A DNA stretch of 64,000 nucleotides from Candidatus Handelsmanbacteria bacterium (GCA_016867395.1 VGJS01000005.1:51912-115911), one strand, 5' to 3'. Shown: positions 38,547-49,158, counted from the stretch's first letter. Made by a program: numbers and translations. Notes: generated by a model from the letters alone, not told the origin.

Positions 38547-38735
38547 GGAGGTAGGAGCCGGTGGCGGAGAGAAAAGCGCCTGGGCCTTTGGTTATCAGTC
38601 TGCTCGAACATACGGAATAACCGGGCCAGGGCGAAATCCTCTGGTGGGGGCAAGGAAAACCCCGGCGCAGTGTTTTGCCGTGAATCCAACGATGGGTAAA
38701 GGATGATCCACTTCCTTCCGGGATCGGAGGGAAGA

Positions 38736-39422
<687 letters not shown>

Positions 39423-39425
39423 AGC

Positions 39426-40652
39426 CTACTCGTACCTGAGGGCTTCCACCGGGTCCAGGCGCGAGGCGCGCAGGGCCGGGTAGATGCCGAAGAAGAGCCC
39501 GATGGCGATGGAGACCCCCAGCGAGAGTCCCACCGCTCCCATGGAGACCAAGCTGGGGAAGAAGGGCACCTCGGCGTAGTGCTCGATCACCGCTGAGATG
39601 GCGCGGCCCAGGCCGATGCCGCCCAGCACCCCCAGTACCCCCCCGGTGAAGCTGAGCACCACCGCCTCGGAGACGAACTGGAAGACCAGGTGGCGGGGCT
39701 TGGCGCCCAGGGCCTTGCGGATGCCGATCTCGCGGGTGCGCTCGGTGACCGAGACCAGCATGATGTTCATGATGCCGATGCCGCCCACCAGAAGCGAGAT
39801 GGCGGCGATGCCGCCGGTGGCCAGCTTCATTACCAGGATGCTCTGTTCGATCTGTTGCAAAAAACCCTTGCCGGTGTCGATGCGGAACTCGGCCTTGGGG
39901 CCGTGGGAGCGCTCGAGGCTGGCCTCGATGGCGGCCACGGCCTTGGGCACGTCCTCTGGTTTCTCGGTCAGCACGACGAGGCCGTTCAGCTCGCGGCGGC
40001 CGAAGAGGCGCAACTGGGCAGTGCTGAGGGGCACCAGCACCCGGTTGCCCCAGTCGTCCTCGAACAGCTTCTTTTCCTCCATGGTGCCGACGACGGTGAA
40101 GCGCTGGCCGTTCATCTTCACCTCCTGGCCCAGCGGCGAGGCGGCGCCGAAGAGCTTCTCGGCCACCTCGGTGCCCAACACACACACCGAGCGCCAGCCC
40201 TGAAGATCGCGCTCGTCGAGGAAGCGGCCCCGCTCCACCTCCCACTGGAAGGCGCTGGTGTAGCTGGGCAGGGTGGCCTCGACCCGGGCCCCGAAGGTCG
40301 CTTTTTCGTGGCGCAGTTCCATGCCCCGGGCAAGCACCGGCAGCACCGCCGCGAAGCGATTGGGCAGGGCGGCAATGCGGTCCATGTCGTCGAGGATCAA
40401 AGGTTCGTAGTGGGGATTGGGGGTCCAGCGGCCGTGACGCTCTACCCACATCATCGGCCGGACCATGATCAGGTTGTCGCCGCCGATCTTGCCGAACTCG
40501 CCGATGACGAAGCGGCGCATCCCTTCGCTGATGGAGACGATGCCCACCACCGCGCCCACCCCGATCAACATGCCCAGCAGGGTGAGCAGAGAGCGCAGCG
40601 CGTGGGCGCGCAGCTGGGTCCAGCCCATAAAGAGCAGGTCGGCGAAGCTCAT
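39426..40652 (-). CDS. MacB-type ABC transporter permease (second copy)
   Basis: 408-aa FtsX/MacB-type permease with an N-terminal membrane segment (LRSLLTLLGMLIGVGAVVGI, about 18-37), a large periplasmic core (residues ~50-270), and three C-terminal membrane helices. The first of these is ISLLVGGIGIMNIMLVSVTE, followed by the cytoplasmic coupling region REIGIRKALGAKPRH. It overlaps the upstream permease by four bases and is clearly its paralogue. The ATPase is separate, unlike E. coli MacB where it is fused. It should work with the adaptor encoded first in the operon. Confidence 0.9.
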   Translation of the reverse strand: MSFADLLFMGWTQLRAHALRSLLTLLGMLIGVGAVVGIVSISEGMRRFVIGEFGKIGGDNLIMVRPMMWVERHGRWTPNPHYEPLILDDMDRIAALPNRFAAVLPVLARGMELRHEKATFGARVEATLPSYTSAFQWEVERGRFLDERDLQGWRSVCVLGTEVAEKLFGAASPLGQEVKMNGQRFTVVGTMEEKKLFEDDWGNRVLVPLSTAQLRLFGRRELNGLVVLTEKPEDVPKAVAAIEASLERSHGPKAEFRIDTGKGFLQQIEQSILVMKLATGGIAAISLLVGGIGIMNIMLVSVTERTREIGIRKALGAKPRHLVFQFVSEAVVLSFTGGVLGVLGGIGLGRAISAVIEHYAEVPFFPSLVSMGAVGLSLGVSIAIGLFFGIYPALRASRLDPVEALRYE

Positions 40653-41878
40653 TCGTAGCGCAGCGCTTCCACCGGGTCGAGGCGGGCGGCGCGCCAGGCC
40701 GGATAGATGCCGAAAAAGAGCCCCACCGCCATCGCCGCGCTGGTGGCCGCTGCCACCGAGCCGGGGGAGACAACACTGGTGAAGGGGGAGCCGGGGGCGA
40801 AGTGGTGGATCAAGGAGGCGATCCCGACGCCGAAGCCCATGCCGGCGAAGATGCCGATCAGGCCGCCGGCCAGGCTGAGGACCAGGGCCTCGACCACGAA
40901 CTGGAAGAGGATGTGGCGGGGCTTGGCGCCCAGGGCCTTGCGGATGCCAATCTCGCGGGTGCGCTCGGCCACCGAGACCAGCATGATGTTCATGATGCCG
41001 ATGCCGCCCACCAGAAGCGAGATGGCGGCGATGCCGCCGGCCACCATCTTCATGATGCGGATGATGTTGTCGGCCTCCTCCATCTGCTTCTCGCTGGTGC
41101 GCACCCGGAACTCCTCGCCGTGCTCGTGGCGGCCGCGCAACACCCGGCGCACCGCGGCGGCCAGTTCGTTGACGGTCTCCAGCTTGGCGGCGAAGAGGGT
41201 GATGCCCTGCAGGTAGCGGTTGCCGGTGATGCGCAACTGGGCGGTGCTGACCGGGATGAGGATCTCGCCGCCCTGCTCCTGGCCGAAGCGGATGCGCGGC
41301 TCCAGCACCCCCACCACCTCGTAGCGGTCCCCGTTGAGTTCAAGTTCCTCGCCGATGGCAGGTTGGTCCTGAAAGAGGTCCTTGAGGATCTGCCGGCCGA
41401 TGACGCAGACCCGGCGGGCGTAGCGCACATCCTCCTCGCTGATGTGCCGGCCCAGGTCCACCGGCCAGTCAAAGCCTTCGGCGTAGTCGCCCGAGGTGCC
41501 GGTGTAGCGGGCGTTGGTGGTGGATTTTCCGTGGCGGGCCTCGGCCATGCCAAACACGCCGGGCACGGCGGCGCGGATCTGGTCGGACTCGTCGCGAAAG
41601 GCGGCCAGGTCGTCGGAGCTGAGGTACTCGCGCCAGGGGCGCTGTACCCAGCGGCCTTCCTTGCGCACCCATTCCTCGGGCGGGTTGACCAGCACGGTGG
41701 TGGCGCCCCCGCGCTGGGCGAAATCCCCCATCACCGTCACCCGCAGCCCCTCGCCCAGGGAGACAATGCCGATCACCGAGGAAACCCCGATGACGATGCC
41801 CAATAGGGTCAGCAGGGAGCGCAGTTTGTTGGCCCGCAGTTGGGCCAGTCCCACGGCGATGGGCTCGAGGAAGCTCAT
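40649..41878 (-). CDS. MacB-type ABC transporter permease (first copy)
   Basis: 409-aa permease with the same layout as its downstream paralogue: one N-terminal helix (LRSLLTLLGIVIGVSSVIGI), a MacB periplasmic core domain, and three C-terminal helices around ISLLVGGIGIMNIMLVSVAE and REIGIRKALGAKPRHILFQF. The shared C-terminal stretch suggests tandem duplication or gene conversion. Overlaps both neighbours by four bases (ATGA), so strict co-translation is expected. Two non-identical permeases imply a heterodimeric transporter. Confidence 0.9.
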   Translation of the reverse strand: MSFLEPIAVGLAQLRANKLRSLLTLLGIVIGVSSVIGIVSLGEGLRVTVMGDFAQRGGATTVLVNPPEEWVRKEGRWVQRPWREYLSSDDLAAFRDESDQIRAAVPGVFGMAEARHGKSTTNARYTGTSGDYAEGFDWPVDLGRHISEEDVRYARRVCVIGRQILKDLFQDQPAIGEELELNGDRYEVVGVLEPRIRFGQEQGGEILIPVSTAQLRITGNRYLQGITLFAAKLETVNELAAAVRRVLRGRHEHGEEFRVRTSEKQMEEADNIIRIMKMVAGGIAAISLLVGGIGIMNIMLVSVAERTREIGIRKALGAKPRHILFQFVVEALVLSLAGGLIGIFAGMGFGVGIASLIHHFAPGSPFTSVVSPGSVAAATSAAMAVGLFFGIYPAWRAARLDPVEALRYE

Positions 41879-43167
41879 TGGGGTTCCGGCGGCGAGCCGG
41901 GCGGGGCGGCCTTGCCCTGCTTCTTGTCGCGGACCTGCTTGGTGTTGGCCGCTACCCGGTCGCCGGCCTCCAGGCCGCCGAGGATCTCGGTGCGGGTGGA
42001 GGTCTCCAGGCCGATGGTCAGCTCGACCTCGTTGAACTGGTCGAGTGCCAGGCTGTCGGCTTTGGCCGGGCCGGCAGCGGTGTCGGCCGGGGGGGGCGGC
42101 GCCTGGTAGACGATGAAGCGGCCCCGCTGGCCTTTTATCTTTTCCTGAGCTTGTTCCAGGTCTTCGGGGAAGACCTCCAGCACCGCCTCGGCGGGCAGGT
42201 AGAGGGTGCTGTCGTGGCGGGCGAAGACGATGTCCACGTCGCAGGACATGCCCTGGCGCAGGCGAGGCTCGTGATCGATGAACTCGATCTCGGTCTCGAA
42301 GGTGATCAGGGTGCTGCCCTGCTTCTTCTCGCCCACCGGAGCCACCCAGCGCACCCGGCCGTGGTAGGTGGTGTCGGGGAAAGCGTCGGCGACGATCTCC
42401 ACCGGTTGGCCCACCCGCAACCGACCCACGTCCACCTCGCTGATCTCACTCTTGATGATCATCTGGCTGGGGTCGCCGATCTCGAACATGGTGGTGCCCC
42501 CGGTGAAGGAGGACAGGCCCGAGGCCACCACCTCGCCGATCTCCACCCCGCGCCGGATCACCACCCCGCCAATGGGGGCGATGATCTTGATCTGCTCGGT
42601 CTTGAGGCTGGCCTGCTTCTGCTGCGGGCTGAGGTTGGCCTTGGCCTCCAGCACCTCCACCTCCAACTCCGCAAGGCGCAACTGGTTGCGGATCTGGGTG
42701 AGGGCGTTGGCGGTCCGCTCGTACTCCTCTGCGGAGAGCATGTTGCGCTCGAATAGGGATTTGCGGCGGGCCGCGTCCTGTTCCTGTTCCTGGAGGCGGA
42801 TGCGGGCCTGGTCCACGGCCGCGCGCTTCTGGTAGAGCTGGAGGGACTGGGTGGGGTCGGGCTCGATGAGGGCCAGCAACTGGCCTTCCACCACCACCTC
42901 GCCGGCCTCCACCAGCAGTTTGCGCACCTCGCCGGCCACCGTGGACTTGACCTCCACGGTGCGCACCAGTTGGATGGAGCCGGTTTCGGCCAGTTTGTCC
43001 ACCACGCTGCCCTTGAGCACGCGGGTGGCTGCGAATTTCTCGACGGGCGGGGTACGGAAGAACTTGAAATAGATCCCGTTGCCAACACCGATCAGCACCA
43101 CCAGGCCGATGGCGATCTTGAGTTTGAGGCCGCGTTTCTTCTTCTTGCGTTTTGCCGTTTCAGTCAT
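41875..43167 (-). CDS. Periplasmic adaptor (membrane fusion protein) of MacA/HlyD type
   Basis: 430-aa membrane fusion protein. Lys-rich N-terminus, one membrane anchor (KIAIGLVVLIGVGNGIYFKF), a lipoyl half-motif (VKSTVAGEVRKLLVEAGEVV), a long coiled-coil hairpin (residues ~110-200), the second lipoyl half (IIAPIGGVVIRRGVEIGEVV), and a beta-barrel domain. A Pro-rich linker (APPPPADTAAG) near the C-terminus is unusual. The ATG at 43167 follows GAGAGGAAAG; an upstream in-frame ATG lacks a site. It should link the permeases to an outer-membrane TolC-like exit duct, which is not in the window, so a diderm cell is implied. Confidence 0.9.
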   Translation of the reverse strand: MTETAKRKKKKRGLKLKIAIGLVVLIGVGNGIYFKFFRTPPVEKFAATRVLKGSVVDKLAETGSIQLVRTVEVKSTVAGEVRKLLVEAGEVVVEGQLLALIEPDPTQSLQLYQKRAAVDQARIRLQEQEQDAARRKSLFERNMLSAEEYERTANALTQIRNQLRLAELEVEVLEAKANLSPQQKQASLKTEQIKIIAPIGGVVIRRGVEIGEVVASGLSSFTGGTTMFEIGDPSQMIIKSEISEVDVGRLRVGQPVEIVADAFPDTTYHGRVRWVAPVGEKKQGSTLITFETEIEFIDHEPRLRQGMSCDVDIVFARHDSTLYLPAEAVLEVFPEDLEQAQEKIKGQRGRFIVYQAPPPPADTAAGPAKADSLALDQFNEVELTIGLETSTRTEILGGLEAGDRVAANTKQVRDKKQGKAAPPGSPPEPQ

Positions 43168-43177
43168 CGCTTTCCTC

Positions 43178-44416
43178 TCACTGCAATATCTCCTCGTAGA
43201 GCCGGAGGGCATCCTCCCCGCTCAGCGGCAGCGGGTTGTGGTCCAGCAGGCGGCGGATAGTCAGGGCGATCTCGGCCAGCGCCGGGATATCCCCGCGCCC
43301 CAGCCCGGCCTCCCGCAGCGAGGCGAAGGGGGTGTGCCGCCGCCGCAGCCCGTCGATCCAGCCGACGGCCAGGCGGGCGCCCTCCTCGCGGCTGCAGCCG
43401 CCCAGATCCAACCCCGCCACGCCAGCCGTGTAATAGTACTGCTCTCCCGCCGCCCTCAGGTTATGGCGCATCACCCCGGGCAGCATCAAGGCCACAGCCG
43501 CCCCGTGTGGCACGGGCCGGCCCCGCTCTGCCGAGAGCTTCTCGATGCCGTAGCCCAGGGCGTGGGCCGCACCGGTGTTGATGGGGCTCAGGAGCAGGCC
43601 GGCCAGCAGGCTGCAACGGGCCATCTGCAGGCGGGCCTCGGGATCGGGCCTTTCGATAGCCCGCACCAAGTAGGGACAGCCGGCCCGGAGCGACTCGCGG
43701 GCCACGGCGTCACCGATGGGATTGCTCTTTTTTGAAGCTGTACACTCCAGAGCGTGGCCGATGGCGTCCAGGCCGGTGATGGCGGTCAGGCCCGGGGGCA
43801 TCCCTCCGCTTAGTTGCGGATCCACGATGGCCGCGCGCGGGGTGAGGTGATCGCTGTACACCGCCTTCTTGCCCGCTTCGTCGGCCACCACCGAGACCCG
43901 ACTGGCCTCGCTGCCGGTGCCGGCGGTGGTGGGCAGGGCGATGAGGGGCAGGCGGGAAGGTCGGGGGATGAGATCGAAGCCCACGTATTCGGCGATGGAT
44001 CCGCCCACCTCGGCCACACAGGCGGCGGCCTTGGCGGTGTCGATGGTGCTGCCACCGCCCAGGGCGACGAGCACCCCGGCCCGGCTTTCGCGCAGGAAGG
44101 CGGCGCAGCGGTCCACGCTGGTCACCGAGGGGTTGCTCTCCACCTGGTCGTACACCCCGGCCAGGGACACGCCCCCTTTTTCCAGGGCCTGGCGCACCAT
44201 CTCTTCCAGCGGGGCCACGCCAGGGTCGCGCAGCAGCAGGGCCGAATCAGCCCCCAGACGGCCGCACTCCTCCCCCAGGGTGTCCAGGGCGCCGGGGCCC
44301 AGCACCACCCGCCGCTGGTCGAATTTGAAGAAGGCGGCAGCTTCCCGCAGGTGGCCTGGATCGGCGAAATATTCGCTGGAGGAGAGCAGCTCCTCGTTTA
44401 CCTGGACCCTGGTCAT
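43178..44416 (-). CDS. Iron-containing alcohol dehydrogenase
   Basis: About 412-aa group III Fe-dependent alcohol dehydrogenase, oxidising or reducing an alcohol/aldehyde with NAD(P). Cofactor motif VLVALGGGSTIDTAKAA near residue 95, LPTTAGTGSEASRV near 140, and metal-site Asp and His residues in GLDAIGHALE, GAAHALGYGIEK and PVPHGAAVALMLP. The start is unclear: ATG at 44416 is conventional, but a GTG at 44464 is also in frame and overlaps an inverted repeat. Neither has a clear ribosome-binding site. Divergent from the UroD-like gene, with palindromes in the shared control region. Confidence 0.87.
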   Translation of the reverse strand: MTRVQVNEELLSSSEYFADPGHLREAAAFFKFDQRRVVLGPGALDTLGEECGRLGADSALLLRDPGVAPLEEMVRQALEKGGVSLAGVYDQVESNPSVTSVDRCAAFLRESRAGVLVALGGGSTIDTAKAAACVAEVGGSIAEYVGFDLIPRPSRLPLIALPTTAGTGSEASRVSVVADEAGKKAVYSDHLTPRAAIVDPQLSGGMPPGLTAITGLDAIGHALECTASKKSNPIGDAVARESLRAGCPYLVRAIERPDPEARLQMARCSLLAGLLLSPINTGAAHALGYGIEKLSAERGRPVPHGAAVALMLPGVMRHNLRAAGEQYYYTAGVAGLDLGGCSREEGARLAVGWIDGLRRRHTPFASLREAGLGRGDIPALAEIALTIRRLLDHNPLPLSGEDALRLYEEILQ

Positions 44417-44458
44417 GGTTGCCGGCAACTGGATGAGACACGAGCGTAGGGGAATATG

Positions 44459-44525
44459 TTTCACCTACGGTGAAAACTAAACAATCGGTGATTCACGGCC
44501 AACCCGTTTTGACGGGTACCCGTCA
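44459..44525. promoter_or_regulatory. Two palindromes in the Fe-ADH / UroD-like divergent promoter region
   Basis: TTTCACC-TAC-GGTGAAA (44459-44475) and the perfect 16-base palindrome TGACGGGTACCCGTCA (44510-44525). The second lies 34 bases before the UroD-like ATG. Both have the dyad form of dimeric repressor sites; no regulator gene is adjacent, so ownership is unknown. Confidence 0.55.
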
Positions 44526-44559
44526 CTTTAGTGTATTAGCAAGACCAGGAGGTTCGACC

Positions 44560-45692
44560 ATGACGCCCAGAGAACGGTATCGCCAGACCCTGCTCTTCGG
44601 CTAACCCGACAAGATACCCCTCCAGCCCTGAGGACCTCGCGAATCCACCCTGGCCACCTGGCGTCGCCAGGGGTTGCCCGAGGGGGCCAACTACCATCAG
44701 GTGTTGCTCGAAACCCTGGGCATCAAACCCCAACCCACCCAACCTGGAGTGGATCTGGGGGTCTCCTTCCGCATGGTCCCCCAGTTCGAGGAAGAGGTCC
44801 TGGAGCATCGCGACGGCCACTACGTAGTGCGGGACTGGATGGGGGCCATCACGGAGATCTCCGACCAATCCGACTACACCTACATCCGCGCGGCCACGGA
44901 TTTCGTCACCCGCAAGTGGCACAAGTTCCCGGTCTCCAGCCGCCAGGACTGGGAGGAGAACATGAAATGGCGCTACGCCCCCGGCACCCCGGAATGTTTC
45001 CCCGAAGACCTGGCCGAACGCGGCGTCCGCCTGCGTGAGCGCGACTATGTGTCCGGCATCCACTTCAACGGCCCTTGCTGGCAATTGCGCGAGTGGCTGG
45101 GTTTCGAGAACCTCTGCCTGCTGATGGCCGAAGACCCGGCTTTCGTGGAGGAGCTGGCCGGCTTCTGGACTGAGTTCGTCTCTCAGACCTTGGACCGGGT
45201 TCTGGAGCACTTTGGCCCGGACTACACGATGATCTCCGAGGACATGGCCTACAAGATGCACAGCATGATTTCGCCGGCCATGACCCGTCATTTCCTCGGG
45301 CCGGCGTACGCGCGCTGGGTGCCCCAGCTCAAGGCCGGGGGCTGCCCGCTGGTCTGCGTGGATTCCGATGGCTTCATCGGCGAGTTGATCCCGCTGTGGA
45401 TCGAATATGGTATTCACTGCACGGTACCAGTGGAGGTGGCCGCGGGCAACGACCTGGTGGCTTTCAGGGAGCGCTGGGGCCGGCAGATGGCCTATACCGG
45501 CGGCCTGGACAACCGCGCCCTGGCCCAGGGCGGGGCAACGATGGAGGCCGAGGTGATGTTGGTGGTGCCGCCCCTGCTGCGCGAGGGGGGCTATATCCCC
45601 GGCTGCGACCACGGGGTGCCGCGCCCGACATCTCCTGGCCCAATTACCTCGCCTACAGCCGGTTGATGGCCCAGTTGACGGGTTGGCTTTAG
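44560..45692 (+). pseudogene. UroD-family (methyltransferase-like) protein with two in-frame stops and a frameshift
   Basis: Uroporphyrinogen decarboxylase superfamily protein, ~376 aa when read through. ATG at 44560 has AGGAGG. MTPRERYRQTLLFG is followed by TAA (44602-44604), then PDKIPLQP and TGA (44629-44631), then GPRESTLATWRRQGLPEGAN in the same frame. Relatives read roughly FGxPDKIPxxPGGPRE, so the TGA replaces a Gly codon. A frameshift near 45625 separates IPGCDHGVP from PDISWPNYLAYSRLM. Members of this group in uncultured heterotrophs are often corrinoid methyltransferase-like and sit beside glycoside hydrolases, as here. Function unknown. Confidence 0.75.
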
Positions 45693-45710
45693 TCTCGCGG
45701 AGGAAATCCC

Positions 45711-47159
45711 ATGACACGCCATACAAGTCGCTGGCATGGCCCCAAGCGCTACTTTGGCCTGCACTACGACCTTCACGCCGGTCCGACGGATACCGAGCTG
45801 GGTACCCGCGCCACGCCCAGGGAACTGATCCCACTGCTGAAACTCCTCAACCCGGATTTTGTCCAGACCGACTGCAAGGGCCATCCGGGGCATACCAGCT
45901 GGTACAGCCAGGTGCCCAATGCCACGGTCAGCCCGGGGGTGAAGCGCGATGCGCTCACGGGCTGGCGCCAGGCCACCGCGCAGTTAGGTCTGCCCCTACA
46001 CTGCCACTACTCGGGCATCTGGGACGACGCGGCCGGTGACAAACACCCCCAGTGGTGCCGGGTGGACGCCGAGGGCAGGGCCGTGGCCGGCCGCATGTGC
46101 CCGCGCGGGCCGTACTTGGAGGAGCTGATGCTGCCCCAACTGATCGAGTTGGTGGATCGCTACCAGATCGACGGCTTCTGGGTGGACGGGGAGATCTGGG
46201 CCTGCGAGCCCTGCTACTGCGAGCGCTGCCGGGCCGCCTTTGTCCAGGCCACCGGCGTCGCCCAGCCGCCCAAGGAGCCGGGGCAGGAGAACTGGCCGGC
46301 CTGGTGGGCCTTTGCCCTAAACAGCTTCGAGGCCCACGTCACCCGGTACTGTGAGGTGCTGCACGCCCAGCGGCCCGGGGCCCTGGTCTGCTCCAACTGG
46401 CTCCAGACCTTCCGGCATCCGGGCGAACCGAAGGTGCCCACCGACTGGATCAGCGGCGACAACACCTGGGTCTTTGGCCTGGACGGCTGCCGCTGCGAGT
46501 CGCGCTTCATCTCCACCCGCGGCAAGCCCTGGGATATCATGATCTGGAGCTTCTACGCGGCCCAGGGCATGGGGCAGGCGGAATCCCCCTAGACCTTCAA
46601 GCCGGTAGAGATGGTAGAGCAGGAGGCGGCGGTGGTGGCCCTGGGCGGGGCGGTGCAGGTCTACGAACACCCTGCCGGCCTGCGCAACGGCCAGTTGGCA
46701 CCCTGGCGCTGCCGGCGCCTGCAGCAGGTGGGGCAGTTCGTCCGCCAGCGCCGGGCCCTGTGCCAGGGGATCCAGACCGTGCCCCAGGTGGCGGTGCTGC
46801 ATTCGGAGCACCACGCCCGCAGCCGGCCGGGGAGGAATCTGATGTGGGCCATCGACCACTCGCCGGTGCAGGGGGCGGTACTCAGCCTGTTGGAGGCCCA
46901 TTACAATGTGGACATCCTCGACGAGTGGGCGCTGTCCACCCGCCTGGAGGAGTTCCCGGTGATGGTGGCCCCGGAGCAGGACCGCATGTCCGCGGCCATG
47001 GTCGACAATCTCAAGGAGTACGTGCAGCAGGGTGGCAAACTGCTCCTGAGCGGGGCAGCCGGCCTGGAGCGCTTCGGCGCCTCCTTCCTGGGGGTGAAGG
47101 CGGGCGAATGCCAGGAGAATCAGACCTACCATGTGCCGGCGGCCGAGGGCTCGCTGCCG
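45711..47159 (+). pseudogene. Putative glycoside hydrolase (TIM barrel plus GATase-like domain), in-frame TAG and 3' truncation
   Basis: ATG at 45711 follows GGAGG. The N-terminal barrel (YFGLHYDLHAGPTDTELG, PLHCHYSGIWDD, YQIDGFWVDGEIWACEPCYC) resembles hypothetical glycoside hydrolase/alpha-L-fucosidase-type barrels. Cys-x2-Cys pairs follow DGE. TAG at 46590-46592 falls in SP-stop-TFKPVE, where relatives have Trp (TGG to TAG is one change). After it the frame continues with a beta-galactosidase trimerisation/GATase-like domain (AVLHSEHHARSRPGRNLMWA, VQQGGKLLLSGAAGLERF). The frame then runs straight into an RsgA GTPase at about 47160, so the natural C-terminus is lost. Substrate unknown. Confidence 0.6.
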
Positions 47160-48121
47160 GTGTACGGCGAGGCCGGCGAACTGATGGCTGAGGTGCCGGG
47201 CAAGTGGCGTCACCAGGCCCGCTCGCCCGCCGAGTTCCCCGCCGTGGGCGACTGGGTGGGGGTGACACCGCGTGAGGAGGACAAGGCCACTATCCAGGCG
47301 CTCTTGCCGTGGCGGAGCAAGTTCACCCGGCTGGCGGCCGGACAGCGCACCGACGAACAGGTCATCGCCGCCAACATCGACACCCTCTTCCTGGTCAATG
47401 GCCTGGACGGGGATTTCAATCTGCGCCGGCTGGAGCGGTATCTGCTGCTGGCCTGGGACAGCGGGGCCAGCCCGGTGATCGTGCTCAACAAGGCCGACCG
47501 CTGTCCCGAGGTGGAGGCGCGGCTGGCCGAGGTAGAGGAGATCGCCTGCGGGGTGCCGGTGCATCCGGTCAGCGCTCTGGAAGGGGAGGGGCTGGAGGCC
47601 CTGTCACCCTATCTGGGCGCAGGGCAGACAGTGGCGGTGGTGGGTCGTCGGGGGTGGGCAAGTCCACCCTGACCAACAGCCTGCTGGGCCGGCAGCACCT
47701 GAAGGTGACGGCCGTGTGCGAGGATGACAGCCAGGGCCGGCACACCACCACCCACCGCGAGCTGGTGCTGCTGGCGCGAGGTGGACTGATCGTGGACACG
47801 CCGGGGATGCGCGAGCTGCAGCTCTGGGCCGACGAGGAGGACCTCAGCGAGGGCTTCGCAGACGTGGAGGAGTTGGCCTCCCGGTGTAGCTTTGGCGACT
47901 GCCGGCACCAGCGGGAGCCGGGCTGCGCGGTGCGCCAGGCCGTGCTCCAGGGTCAGCTAGACGAAGGGCGGCTGGAGAGCTACTTCAAGCTGAAACGCGA
48001 GATCGAAAATCTCTCGCGCCGGCAGGAGCAGAAGGCGAGAATAGCCGAGCGGGCCACCCGCAGGAACGGGGGCAGAAAAAAGGAAAAACGCGGGCTGCTG
48101 GTGGACGAGTACGAGGGGTGA
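47160..48121 (+). pseudogene. rsgA: Ribosome small-subunit GTPase RsgA, 5'-truncated and frameshifted in the P-loop
   Basis: RsgA (YjeQ) is a circularly permuted GTPase acting late in 30S assembly. Here the OB-fold starts mid-domain (VYGEAGELMAEVPGKWRHQA), joined in frame to the preceding glycoside hydrolase; about 40 N-terminal residues are missing. The permuted order is clear: G4 NKAD, G5 SALEGEG, then G1, G3 DTPGMRE, and a zinc knuckle CSFGDCRHQREPGCAV. At the P-loop a base is missing near 47643: one frame reads AVVGRRGW, the other GVGKSTLTNSLLG. No start codon of its own was found. If both defects are real, this copy is dead. Confidence 0.8.
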
Positions 48122-49090
48122 TCAGAACTTCAGCACGATCTTGACCACCTTGTCCTCCTCCGGGTAGTCGAAGGCCATCTCGAAGGATTCCTGGATGGTT
48201 TCGAAAGGTCGCACGTGGCTGACGACAGGGCTCAGGTCCAGCCGGCCCTGCACGATCCAGTCCCGGGCGATGGTGTAGTCCTTCCAGGGCTCCGGGCCCA
48301 CCGAGGTGATCAGGCGCAGCTCCTTGCGGAACATGTCCATGAAACCCAGGGAGACCCGGCCGTCGTGGCTGCCCTTGTCCGGCACCCCGAAGCAGATCAC
48401 CGAGGCGTTGCGCCGCGCCAGCAGGTGGATCTGGTTGAGGGTTTCTTCCTCCCCTACGGCCTCCACCACCAGGTCGGCCAACTCCCCTTCGGTGATCTGT
48501 GTCACCGCTTCGGCCACGGACTGTTTGTGGGGATTGATGGTGTGAGTGGCGCCCATCCTGCGGCCCAGGTCCAGCCGGTAGTCGAGCAGGTCCACCCCGA
48601 TGATCTGCCGGGCGCCCAGGTTGCGCAGCACCGCGTCGAAGAGCAGGCCCACCGCGCCCTGGCCGAGCACCACCACCCGCTGGTTGATCACGTTGCCCAG
48701 CTTGTAGAAGCTGTGGATGACCGTGCCCAGGAGTTGGCTCAGGAGCACCACCTCCGGGGAGAAGTCCTGGGGCAGGCGCACTACCCCGTGGTCGTTGGCC
48801 AGCACGTATTCCTGGAATAGTCCCCGATCGAAACCCGAGAGCAGCACCCGCTCCCCTTCCTTGTAGGTGCCTGAGGGACAGGCTTCGACGATGCCCAAAC
48901 CCTCGTGCCCGGTGGTGCCGGTGGGCAAAGGATAGGATTCGTGGAAGCCGCAGAAGGAGGGTTTGTCGCTGCCGCAGATGGCCACCCGCTGGATGCGCAC
49001 CAGCATGTTGCCGGGTTTGGCCTGGGGTTTCTCCTCTTCGATGAGCTGCCACTTCCGGGGTGCCATCAATCGCGCTGCCCTGACTTTCAT
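48122..49090 (-). CDS. Zinc-type alcohol dehydrogenase family protein
   Basis: 322-aa medium-chain dehydrogenase/reductase. Catalytic zinc ligands are Cys near 39 (VAICGSDKPS) and His-Glu near 61 (TGTTGHEGLGIV). The cofactor motif VVVLGQGAVGLLFDAV is near 140. The four-Cys structural zinc lobe of classical enzymes is not seen, as in some sugar or polyol dehydrogenase branches. ATG at 49090 follows GGAAGAGG. Divergent from the VOC gene. Likely oxidises a sugar alcohol or polyol; substrate not assigned. Confidence 0.87.
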   Translation of the reverse strand: MKVRAARLMAPRKWQLIEEEKPQAKPGNMLVRIQRVAICGSDKPSFCGFHESYPLPTGTTGHEGLGIVEACPSGTYKEGERVLLSGFDRGLFQEYVLANDHGVVRLPQDFSPEVVLLSQLLGTVIHSFYKLGNVINQRVVVLGQGAVGLLFDAVLRNLGARQIIGVDLLDYRLDLGRRMGATHTINPHKQSVAEAVTQITEGELADLVVEAVGEEETLNQIHLLARRNASVICFGVPDKGSHDGRVSLGFMDMFRKELRLITSVGPEPWKDYTIARDWIVQGRLDLSPVVSHVRPFETIQESFEMAFDYPEEDKVVKIVLKF

Positions 49091-49158
49091 CACCTCTTCC
49101 TTTCGCCTATTTTTGCCTGACAAATATAGGACCTCCCGTCAAAGCGGAGAAAGAGGTG

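Noticed and set aside
38547..38735. Possible short gene before the ABC operon
   Set aside because: Neither strand shows a ribosome site or recognisable sequence, and frames run in from the neighbouring gene as shadows.
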